Source of the DNA: Cupriavidus sp.
Lineage (GTDB): Bacteria; Pseudomonadota; Gammaproteobacteria; Burkholderiales; Burkholderiaceae
Assembly (NCBI GenBank): GCA_031181345.1
Contig: JAPSLC010000002.1
Span: 124,001-188,000 of the forward strand
Reading direction: 5' to 3'
DNA length: 64,000 nt
The notes below the pieces were generated by a model. It was not told the DNA's origin and searched no databases. It saw nothing but the letters and a program-made list of their open reading frames with translations. The translations under genes and the position numbers were made by a program. Of the stretch, positions 43,634-51,997 are shown in pieces (position 1 is the first letter of the stretch; each line of letters opens with the position of its first letter).

Positions 43634-43684
43634 ATCGGGTCAGGCAGCGCCGCCTTACCCCGTCTTATCGCGCCTGATCGCGCC

Positions 43685-43831
43685 CTATCGCGTAACACTG
43701 ACGCCTGCGTCGACCGTGCCGTACATGGTGATGCCGGATTGCCGGTCCCCCGAGGCACGGCTCGTACCGCAGCCGGCAATCGTTACCAGCAGGAAGACAA
43801 TACTCACTGCGCTAAAAAAAGCCTTTCGCAT
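43685..43831 (-). CDS. Very small lipoprotein
   Basis: 48-residue predicted lipoprotein: MRKAFFSAVSIVFLLV, the lipobox TIAGC, then a short tail ending SGITMYGTVDAGVSVTR. Very short lipoproteins with a MYGTxDxGVxxTR-like tail occur in many Burkholderia and Ralstonia genomes (from memory). The start at 43831 is chosen because the signal sequence begins there; the longer in-frame extension is charged and unlike a signal peptide. Function unknown. Confidence 0.7.
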   Translation of the reverse strand: MRKAFFSAVSIVFLLVTIAGCGTSRASGDRQSGITMYGTVDAGVSVTR

Positions 43832-43958
43832 GGCGTTGCTCGCATCGTTCCAAAGATACTTAGACGATATCTTGACGAACGAGTTCGGCCATGAACGACG
43901 ATCGTCTGGAGCGGAGGGCCGCAATATCATGCTTACGCTTCAAGCGAATGGTCGAATC

Positions 43959-46900
43959 CTACCTGGATGCTCCGGAATTCCGCCACGCCACCATCAAACG
44001 CTCTCGACTGGCCGCCCGCAGCTTGAGCAAACCCAACTCCCTCGCCATCAAGCTGAGCGCCGATTCTTCATCGTGCCCCTCTTGGCGCAACCGGGAGGCC
44101 AGGGACGTCAATTCCGAAATCGATATCTCGTCGACCGAACGGGCGCTCCCCAGCGGCGAGCGCCGAAATCCGACGCTCTCAAGACCACCACTGGCTTTCG
44201 GCCAGAAGAACACACCGATATCCTCTTTCTTGGCGGCGAAGTGTATTTCAGCAAGCCGAACCACGCGATCCTGAATACGCGAGCCGGTACGGGTCCAGCT
44301 ATGGGCCCGCGCAATGCGGCGCGCAAGAACCTCATCTCGAACCGGGCCCTCGATGTTGATCACATGCTCGATCATGCCAAGAAGGGTTGAATCGTATGCC
44401 CGGTCGAAGAATGCATCCGGATCTGTGGCGTAGCCAGCGGATGCCAAATCGGCTTCCACAAACATCTCGCCTACGTCGATGTCGGATGAAGGAATCGGGG
44501 TCCGGTTAGACGCATAAATCGATGGGCTTTCTTCCACAACCTCGCTGCTCACTACAATTTCGCCGACCGGTGGAGAGGTTTTCGATACTTCCGCAGTGGA
44601 CTTTTCCCTGGCCGCATCGATCGCAGCCTCGGCAAGGCGCTCCGCCTGTTCTTCCTGAGTTGAGCGGACGGCCCGTTTTGCGATCAAAAGGTCCGATAGA
44701 CGTTGATGAATCTTCTCGGCTGTGCCGTCTGCATCGATCCACCAATCCGTGGACCAAATTCGAACGATGTCCCATCCGAGTCCGCGGAGTACTTGCTCAC
44801 GAAGTTTGTCGCGGTCACGGGCCGTTGCCGAACGATGATAGGTCGCGCCGTCGCATTCCACGCCCGCAAGGTATGCACCGGGCGCGTCTGGGTCTACAAC
44901 GCCAAGGTCCACGCGGAAGGACGACACGCCGACTTGCGTATGCAGGTTCCAGCCCTTCGCCGTCAGTGCTGCATGCACAGCTTGTTCAAAAGGACTGTCA
45001 AAACCGCCCAAGCTCCCCGCGACTGCCTCACCAAGCGCCCGAGCACCGCGTTCCGCAAACTCCATGAAATGCTTGAGGTCGCGAACGCCAGCGGCTTGGG
45101 TGCGCGAGAGATCCAACTGCTCCGGTCGCAAGCTGGAGAAGACCCGCAGCTCCTGTCTAGCGCGGGTGACGGCAACGTTCAGTCTACGCTCGCCACCCTG
45201 CTTGTTCATAGGGCCGAAATTCATAGACGTCTCTCCACCTACGGTGGGGCCATAAGTCAGCGAAAAGTACATGATGTCGCGCTCGTCGCCTTGAACGCTC
45301 TCGAGGTTCTTGACGAATACCGGCTCCAGCTCAGTATCCATGAAGAACGGCTCGATCGTGGCATCCTTGCGTCGCTCATCGTCCAAAAGGTCCAAGATGA
45401 GCGTTTGCTGTTCGGAGTTGAACGTGACCACGCCTATCGTCAAACCGGACTCACGAAATCCTGGCGCCTTCAATCGTGAGATGAGGTCTGAGACCAGAGC
45501 CTTCGCTTCGGGCTTGTTGATACGCGCTCCGCCCTTTTCGTACACACCATCGCTGATGAGGTGGAAGCTGACGGCGCGATCCGTCGTTACAGGCGACGGG
45601 AACGTTACGAGACCGCCTTCGTAATAGCGATGATTGGAAAATGCGATGAGACTTTCATGGCGGCTACGGTAGTGCCAAGAAAGATTTCGTGCTGGGAGAT
45701 TCGCCGCAATGCACTCGTCAAGAATACTCTCGAGGTCACTTTCGACGTCGATATCCTCCGAGTCGGATTCGGCACGGTCGAAGAAGCTCGTGGGTGGAAG
45801 TTGCTTCGGGTCGCCGACCATTACCACCTGCTTGCCACGCGCGATGGCGCCAATGGCATCCCACACAGGGATCTGCGATGCTTCGTCAAAGACCACGAGG
45901 TCAAACTCGGCCGAGTCCGACGGCAGGTATTGAGCGATTGACAACGGACTCATCAATAGACAAGGCGCCAGAGACAGAACAGCGCTCGGCGCCTGACTCA
46001 TCAGCTCACGCAAGGGCAAATGCTTGCTCTTTTTGTTCATCTCGTAGCGAAGGACGCCCCACTCCGAGTCCCGAGACACGTTCTGCTGTGATGGGAGTCC
46101 GGACGAAAGTCGCGCTCGTACCCACGACTGCGTTAGCTTGGTAAAGCGTTCGTCAAGTTCACGGAAATCACGAATACGCTTCTCATGTTCAGCGGACACG
46201 AAATTGCGAAGAACGTCATCGGCGTCTACGACCGCGTTTAGCCACCAGCGTGCATACGCCACATCGAACATCTCACGAATGCTTCCCCCTGCAACAGCAC
46301 CATGCTCAACGGCAGCAACCAGAGATGCGAGGCCGAGTGAGATGGCGTGGCCGCGCGCTTTACGCCACGCGCACCATGCGTTCAACCGACCTTGAGAACG
46401 GAGCACTAGCGATGCCTTCTTGGCAATCTCGGCGGGAGGCATTTCGTGGAACCCGCTATCGTCTCCCGCCAGTCCGCTGGCAATTGCAAAGTCGCCCGCT
46501 ACCGCATCGAGCGAAGCCATGGCTTGCACGTAGCGATCGCCAGCGGCAGCCACAGGGCCGCCTTCAGCCAACATCATGTTGCCGGCGCCCAGCAAACGGC
46601 CGACTCGTTCACGCACCGCCGCCGCTCCTTCCGAAGTCTCGGCAAGGGGCGCCAATGCGGTTAGCAAGGACGTGAAGAACTCTTGAACGGCAGCGACATC
46701 TTCAGACTTCGTCCGCAGTCCGCTCCAAAGATTCGAGGTCTTTTCCGCCAGGTCTGCAAATCCGTGAAGTTCGTGTTCCAGATGGATCAACTGACGCATG
46801 CTAGCAAGGGTACGAGCGGGATGCTCACCGCATCTGCCCGTCTCCACGGCGCTCAGTCCACTGTCCGTCCAATTGCTGCCTGACTTGGCATCTCTGAGAA

Positions 46901-49900
46901 CCGACTGGTAAACAGCGAACGATATCGCTGCAGTCAAGTCTGTCTGGTAGCCGGTCCACACACCAGGCATATCGTCTGCAACGGACTCCAAGCGGACAAG
47001 CTCGGTATCCAGTTGTCGCAACTCACGCATCCGAGCAAGGTCGGAACGAGCAATATCACCACAAACGCCCTGTGCAATGGGTTCAAGGCCAACGTCTTCC
47101 CATTCCACACGAGCCCGAGCAGCAGCAAGTGCCTTTTGGAAGGAAATGGACGCGCGCGCAACGTCCACATCCGTTTCCAATGAAGACCATACTCCACCGG
47201 TCGAGTGCTTGAGGTCCGTGATAGCGATGATCTGTGTTCGAAGACCATCAATCTTGACCAAGCGTTGTACATCGTCTTCGACGTTTGGCTCTCCTGGACC
47301 GTCAGCCGCTTCCTTCATCTTCTTGATAAGCGCTTTACGCTTCATCCAGCTCATCGGCCACGCTGATGCTTCGACCTCGTCCAGGTCGGCCTTAAGTTGT
47401 TCGATAAATGCGGTGGTCAGCTTTGATTTGTAAGGTACCGAGAGCTTGCGCGTCTCTTCCGCTATCGCGGAAACCAGTTCAATACCATGTTGGAGCTTGT
47501 CGACGACAGCGGCAGGCCACGGCTCGGCGAGTTGCGCCATCAGCTCACGATGCCGTGTGAGAGCCGCAATAGCTAGATTAATCCTCTCCAAGCGCTCGGA
47601 ATCAAGCGGTGCCGGCAATGCAGCGTGTACCTCTATATGTTGCCGGACCAGGTCGACGCTTCTGTGAAGGCCTTCGAGAATCTGCTTCGCGTCTGGCCTC
47701 AACACAAATTGCCAATCACGTCCTGCCGCTTCCGGAAGTGTCTTGGCCAGCAGCGCTAGTGCCGACCGGACTTTGGCGTGCAGTGCCACGTCAGGCAAGC
47801 CCAGCGCGCGAATGAAATCTGCAACAGCGCCGTTATACCTCTCCACCACAGACTGCACGGCTGCTGCTTTGGACAGTAGTGTCGATTGCCATCCCGGAGA
47901 CCACTCGCTGTGGATAACGTGCGCCAAGGGCGACGTCGTCAGATTGCGCTCACCGACCGCAGTCACATTCACATCCAACAGATCCGCAGCCTCACGCAGC
48001 TTATTAAGCATGGATCGATCGTGCGACTCTGCGCCTGGCCATGACAGCTCGACCAAGGGTAGGTCCCTTCCGGCCACGACCATACCAATTGCCTCATAGG
48101 CGCTCATTCCGTTGGAATGGCGCGCATGGAGACGCTCGACATAACGATTCAGTTGGGCACGTACCGTGCCTAGCCGTTCTGCTTCATCAATCCAGTCATC
48201 CGGCTCAACTGCATTTGCTGCATCCCAGGATTTCCGCAGTTGCTCGAGCACCTCAAACTTGCGCGCCTTGCTGGAATGCAGCTCTAGGCAGAATTGCCCA
48301 AGACCGACATCTCTCAAACGCCGATAGACAACATCCAGTGCTGCCATCTTTTCCGAGACAAACAGCACTCGCTTATGTTCAGCTAGGCATTGCGCAATAA
48401 GATTTGCAATGGTCTGGCTCTTGCCGGTACCGGGTGGCCCGATGAGGACAAAATCCTTACCCTTGCTTGCAGCGGCAACAGCGGCCAACTGCGATGAGTC
48501 GGCCGGGAGCGGACAGAACATGTTCTGCGGTGGAAGCTCCCGGTCAAGGTCTCTTTCTTTCGGAAACTCAATAGAGCTCGGATAGACTTCACGTGGCGTG
48601 TCGATGAGATGCTTGACGACTGGGTTTCGTTTGAGTTGGTCCGTTCGCTCGACCAAGTCTTTCCACATCAAATACTTGGCGAACGAGAATGTCGAAAGTA
48701 TGACGTCGTCCACGACTTCCCAGCCCTTGACGTCCTTGACTGCATCGGAAACCGTGTTCCAGATTGCCGCAACATTGAGACCGGAGTCATCCTTCGGCAA
48801 CTCACCCTCGACTACGTCCAGCGACAGGTCAAAATCCTGGCGAAGCATTTCAACCAGCGTTGGATTAAAGCGCGGCTCGTCATCGTGTAGAAGAATGCTA
48901 AATCCTGAGCGGGCATTTTTACGCTCGAGAGTCACAGGCACCAGAATGAGCGGTGCGCGGAACCGCTTGTTATCGGTGTCGTCCCGATTCCACGACAAAA
49001 AACCCAATGCCAAGAACAAGGTATTGGAGCCGCCCTCCTGAAGCGCAGCCCGAGACGAGCGATACAGGTCCGTCAACCGACTCTCCATGTCATCGGGCGA
49101 GATACCGACGAACACTTCTTTCCGTTTGAGCGCATCCAGGGCATGTTCGCGGCGAACGTTCTCCCGCTCCCGCGCTTCGTGGATGGCTTGGCTGCGCGGA
49201 TCGCTGCCATCCATTAGATCCGGTCGCGGTAGCAGCTTGATGGCATGCCCCTCGGACAACAAGTCTTCCAGCGCGTTGGGGTCAGGCGCATCCAGCTTGA
49301 CCGCCTTCTTGGCCGCCTTGAAGTTGAGCAGATTGTTTCGCAGCGAGAGGTCGAGCAGCTTGCGCTGCCAGCGAGTCAGACGGTCTTCCGGCCGCTCGGG
49401 AATCTCCTCATCCGAACGCCGATGTGTGTCTTCAGGAAGGTCAGGGGCTTCTTCGAACTCGGGAGCAATAACGCCCTCCTGCGCCAGCACGTCCTTGGGG
49501 GCGGCCGCCTCGCTGCTGGCCAAGGGCTTGATACGCTGAAGTCGAGCGCGCCGAATATCAACGGCGAGTTCAAATTTCTCCTCTTCGACTTCCGAGATTT
49601 GTTCGGCACCCTTCTCAACGGCATAGCTGAACTTCGGTAGCGGACGATGTGTCGCCAGCGTGGTTTCAAAGAGCACCAGCTCCTTCAGCCGAACACGCTT
49701 ACGTAACGCAGTAACATCGTCGACAACCGCAGTAGTAAACTCCTCGGCCTTCAGCCATACACCCGCAAAAGCATGTCCGCGCGTGAAAACGACGATAGGA
49801 TGGAGTCCCGCCTGCTCCAGCGCGGCACAGAACAACAGCGTGAGATCAAGGCAAGTCGCCAACCCCGACTCTGAAACCTGGGCCGGACCCCGGACCTTTT

Positions 49901-50543
49901 GACCGCTTTGCTCGAAGCTCGCAGGCGGGAGAGCATAGTCCAGCCCCATGGAACCGACTGCGGTCCACACTGCCGAGGCGAGCTCCCAAGCTCGCTTTGC
50001 TCCGCTGGTGTAGCCGTCGATTGCACCGCTCTTCCCCGCCTTGCGGAGAACCTCCGATGTCTGCTTCAAGAGCCGTTCTACAGCTGGCTCGTTGGGCTGG
50101 ACGAATGCCGCCACCATGTCAGGCAGATACGAGATTCCTCCCCATTGGTTCCTCGGGAGCAGTTCAACGGGAAATTCGGCGACGGCCAGTTCGAGATCCT
50201 CTTTCAGGAGCCGGAACGTTACTACCGCTTTCTCGGCCTCGGTAAGCCTGCCTAGCAGTGCCCCATCCAGTGGAATATCCAGGTCAGAGATGCGAACACT
50301 CTGTTCCGCTCCAAGCCTGTCAAGGTGCCACGTCTTCGGCTTGAGGAAAGCCGGCTCGGACGTCACGACTAGGCGCAATGACTGATAGTCGCACTTCGTG
50401 TCGTTTAATACAGTGAGCTCGCGGATTGCAGGTACGGCGTTCTGAAAGTCCGCCAGATTGACCTTGCCCGCCAGTGTAGCGTCGACCTTCACGCGCGGCG
50501 ACTCTGCAGCGGCCGACGCTTGCTCAATATTCGTGTTGTCCAT
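43959..50543 (-). CDS. Hhe-type DUF4011-helicase-nuclease-DUF3320 protein, probable antiphage defence
   Basis: 2194-residue protein. A DUF4011 region (RLTRWQRKLLDLSLRNNLLNF, from about 388) precedes a superfamily I helicase: Walker A GPPGTGKSQT at 702-711, Walker B VVFDEAS and GDPKQLPP near 1550-1575, and RRLNVAVTRARQE near 1785. A Vsr/DUF559-like nuclease follows (SPFEQAVHAAL, FRVDLGV, GVECDGATYH, about 1850-1905). DUF3320 ends the protein. This architecture equals Hhe, reported as a single-gene phage-defence protein. Residues 140-300 resemble a transglutaminase-like fold, with C231 (ATCLDL), H257 (RGHAFAGVW) and E293 (FETT). Composition is less GC-rich than the flanks, suggesting horizontal transfer. 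Confidence 0.88.
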   Translation of the reverse strand: MDNTNIEQASAAAESPRVKVDATLAGKVNLADFQNAVPAIRELTVLNDTKCDYQSLRLVVTSEPAFLKPKTWHLDRLGAEQSVRISDLDIPLDGALLGRLTEAEKAVVTFRLLKEDLELAVAEFPVELLPRNQWGGISYLPDMVAAFVQPNEPAVERLLKQTSEVLRKAGKSGAIDGYTSGAKRAWELASAVWTAVGSMGLDYALPPASFEQSGQKVRGPAQVSESGLATCLDLTLLFCAALEQAGLHPIVVFTRGHAFAGVWLKAEEFTTAVVDDVTALRKRVRLKELVLFETTLATHRPLPKFSYAVEKGAEQISEVEEEKFELAVDIRRARLQRIKPLASSEAAAPKDVLAQEGVIAPEFEEAPDLPEDTHRRSDEEIPERPEDRLTRWQRKLLDLSLRNNLLNFKAAKKAVKLDAPDPNALEDLLSEGHAIKLLPRPDLMDGSDPRSQAIHEARERENVRREHALDALKRKEVFVGISPDDMESRLTDLYRSSRAALQEGGSNTLFLALGFLSWNRDDTDNKRFRAPLILVPVTLERKNARSGFSILLHDDEPRFNPTLVEMLRQDFDLSLDVVEGELPKDDSGLNVAAIWNTVSDAVKDVKGWEVVDDVILSTFSFAKYLMWKDLVERTDQLKRNPVVKHLIDTPREVYPSSIEFPKERDLDRELPPQNMFCPLPADSSQLAAVAAASKGKDFVLIGPPGTGKSQTIANLIAQCLAEHKRVLFVSEKMAALDVVYRRLRDVGLGQFCLELHSSKARKFEVLEQLRKSWDAANAVEPDDWIDEAERLGTVRAQLNRYVERLHARHSNGMSAYEAIGMVVAGRDLPLVELSWPGAESHDRSMLNKLREAADLLDVNVTAVGERNLTTSPLAHVIHSEWSPGWQSTLLSKAAAVQSVVERYNGAVADFIRALGLPDVALHAKVRSALALLAKTLPEAAGRDWQFVLRPDAKQILEGLHRSVDLVRQHIEVHAALPAPLDSERLERINLAIAALTRHRELMAQLAEPWPAAVVDKLQHGIELVSAIAEETRKLSVPYKSKLTTAFIEQLKADLDEVEASAWPMSWMKRKALIKKMKEAADGPGEPNVEDDVQRLVKIDGLRTQIIAITDLKHSTGGVWSSLETDVDVARASISFQKALAAARARVEWEDVGLEPIAQGVCGDIARSDLARMRELRQLDTELVRLESVADDMPGVWTGYQTDLTAAISFAVYQSVLRDAKSGSNWTDSGLSAVETGRCGEHPARTLASMRQLIHLEHELHGFADLAEKTSNLWSGLRTKSEDVAAVQEFFTSLLTALAPLAETSEGAAAVRERVGRLLGAGNMMLAEGGPVAAAGDRYVQAMASLDAVAGDFAIASGLAGDDSGFHEMPPAEIAKKASLVLRSQGRLNAWCAWRKARGHAISLGLASLVAAVEHGAVAGGSIREMFDVAYARWWLNAVVDADDVLRNFVSAEHEKRIRDFRELDERFTKLTQSWVRARLSSGLPSQQNVSRDSEWGVLRYEMNKKSKHLPLRELMSQAPSAVLSLAPCLLMSPLSIAQYLPSDSAEFDLVVFDEASQIPVWDAIGAIARGKQVVMVGDPKQLPPTSFFDRAESDSEDIDVESDLESILDECIAANLPARNLSWHYRSRHESLIAFSNHRYYEGGLVTFPSPVTTDRAVSFHLISDGVYEKGGARINKPEAKALVSDLISRLKAPGFRESGLTIGVVTFNSEQQTLILDLLDDERRKDATIEPFFMDTELEPVFVKNLESVQGDERDIMYFSLTYGPTVGGETSMNFGPMNKQGGERRLNVAVTRARQELRVFSSLRPEQLDLSRTQAAGVRDLKHFMEFAERGARALGEAVAGSLGGFDSPFEQAVHAALTAKGWNLHTQVGVSSFRVDLGVVDPDAPGAYLAGVECDGATYHRSATARDRDKLREQVLRGLGWDIVRIWSTDWWIDADGTAEKIHQRLSDLLIAKRAVRSTQEEQAERLAEAAIDAAREKSTAEVSKTSPPVGEIVVSSEVVEESPSIYASNRTPIPSSDIDVGEMFVEADLASAGYATDPDAFFDRAYDSTLLGMIEHVINIEGPVRDEVLARRIARAHSWTRTGSRIQDRVVRLAEIHFAAKKEDIGVFFWPKASGGLESVGFRRSPLGSARSVDEISISELTSLASRLRQEGHDEESALSLMARELGLLKLRAASRERLMVAWRNSGASR

Positions 50544-50962
50544 CTAGCCCGCCCAAATGCTTAACCTGTTCGGCCCACTGGCCAGGAAGCGCAATGCCGT
50601 TGAAGTTGGATAAAACTGGATACCGGTCAGTTAATGCATCGAAATGCATAAATCTTTGCTGACTTGCCGAGTTTTGTTATCTGTGAGTTTTTGGGAATCT
50701 TGGCACAGTTTTGCCACACATTCCATACCACATTCGGGGTGTGCGAAGTAAAAATTAGGTTTGGCGCATGCTGCCCAGGGAACCGTTGAGTTGGGCGGCT
50801 ATGAACACACACGCCTTACTCATCGTGCGGCGCGGATCGGATTGAGCAAGGCCCCTTGTCTGCCCATCCGGCCGAGTTAAGTAGAGTGGATGTGCGTCCA
50901 AGCGATATCGAGCCGCCTGACCGCCCAGTATGCGCGGAATTGCCTGCATACCAGATGTTCGG
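50544..50962. other. AT-rich non-coding gap beside the Hhe-type gene
   Basis: No gene is supported in these 419 bp. The stretch 50600-50760 is AT-rich for this genome. A 61-codon open frame on the minus strand (50627-50812) has no recognisable features. An inverted repeat GTATGC/GCATAC lies at 50928-50951. The region probably holds the Hhe promoter and may be the scar of its insertion; no tRNA or attachment repeat is visible. Confidence 0.4.
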
Positions 50963-51400
50963 TTATGCCGGGGTTTTTTGAGGATTTCCTTCTGCCATGC
51001 TCTGCGCCCACCGCAGAATCGGCACGAAGCGCGGCGGCAGCAGTTTGAGCGCGGTGGCAAAGGATACCCAACGAAATTCGTGATGTTCCGGCCGGCCGAG
51101 CTCGGCGCTGACCGGAAGGCTTGCCTCGCCTTCCGTCGACAAGGCAATGTAGAAGCGCGCGACCTTCCCTTTGGCGTACGGCTCGGTCTCCCGATACTCA
51201 TCGCCCCAAGGCAAGGTCAGGACCGACAAATCGGTCTCCTCGGCGGTCTCGCGCAGTGCCGTCTGCAGCAGTTGCTCCCCAGGCTCGGGCGTTCCCTTCG
51301 GAAGGTCCCAATTGCGGTATGCGCGCAGCACGAGGCAGCGCCACTGACCGCCAAACTGACGCACCACCACCAGCCCTGCTGAACGCCTCGCGCCTGTCAT
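50963..51400 (-). CDS. Nudix hydrolase (diadenosine tetraphosphatase-like)
   Basis: 145-residue Nudix protein. The Nudix box G-x5-E-x7-RE-x2-EE is present as GTPEPGEQLLQTALRETAEET (residues about 36-56). It is preceded by WDLPKG, as in Ap4A-type hydrolases. It removes a nucleoside monophosphate or pyrophosphate from nucleotide substrates using Mg2+. It stands alone, with no clear operon partner. Confidence 0.9.
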   Translation of the reverse strand: MTGARRSAGLVVVRQFGGQWRCLVLRAYRNWDLPKGTPEPGEQLLQTALRETAEETDLSVLTLPWGDEYRETEPYAKGKVARFYIALSTEGEASLPVSAELGRPEHHEFRWVSFATALKLLPPRFVPILRWAQSMAEGNPQKTPA

Positions 51401-51660
51401 TCTTTACCTCGATTGATCGCTTCGGAAACTGTAGCCGATTGGCGCGTGCGTGCATTCCAACTTGGCCTCGTTCAGCGGCCTCGCAGCAACGGTCAACGCC
51501 CGACGCGGCCAGCACGTTATCGGACTGTCGGTCCCGATTTCGCTTGTCGAAGCGGGACGGAGCGCATCGGCGCGCCCGTTGCGCTTCCCGCGACATTCGA
51601 AAGCCGACGCTGTCGGCCGTTTCGTTCTGCAGTTCTCCCCTCTTTCAAGGAGAAAACGTC

Positions 51661-51915
51661 ATGCGTATCCCGTCCATCGGCAAACTGGCGGTTCTCGCCA
51701 CCGCCATGTCCTTCCTGGTCTCCGGCGTGGCACTGGCTCAAGGCGCAACCCCGGCGACCTCGGCAACGCCTGCCAGCCCCGCCACCCCGGCAAAGCCGGC
51801 GGCGCCAGCTGCGGAGAAAGACCATACCGCCAGGACGACGAAGGCGAAGCACAAGCGTTCGCACGATGCCGCGCACAAGGCGAAGGCGCATCGCAAGGAG
51901 AAGGCGGCGAGCTGA
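51661..51915 (+). CDS. Small secreted Ala/Pro- and Lys/His-rich protein
   Basis: 84-residue protein with a signal peptide (LAVLATAMSFLVSGVALAQ). An Ala-Thr-Pro-rich linker follows, then a very basic tail of KAK, HKRS, HKAKAHRK units. The start at 51661 has AAGGAG eight bases upstream. The tail could bind anions, DNA or metal in the periplasm, but no function is known. It ends just before a strong terminator. Confidence 0.75.
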   Translation: MRIPSIGKLAVLATAMSFLVSGVALAQGATPATSATPASPATPAKPAAPAAEKDHTARTTKAKHKRSHDAAHKAKAHRKEKAAS

Positions 51916-51955
51916 TTGAAGACGCGCGGTTTCGCGCTCTACTTGGCTGTTGAAA

Positions 51956-51984
51956 AGCCTGCCGGTCGGAGCGACCGGCAGGCT
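51956..51984. terminator. Bidirectional intrinsic terminator
   Basis: AGCCTGCCGGTCG (51956-51968) and CGACCGGCAGGCT (51972-51984) form a perfect 13-bp stem with a 3-base loop. On the minus strand a TTTT run follows, serving the GH3 gene. On the plus strand it ends the small secreted-protein transcript. Confidence 0.85.
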
Positions 51985-51997
51985 GCAGCGACCGGCA

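Noticed and set aside
50627..50812. 61-codon minus-strand frame in the AT-rich gap
   Set aside because: No recognisable feature and no convincing start; it could be a decayed fragment but this cannot be supported.
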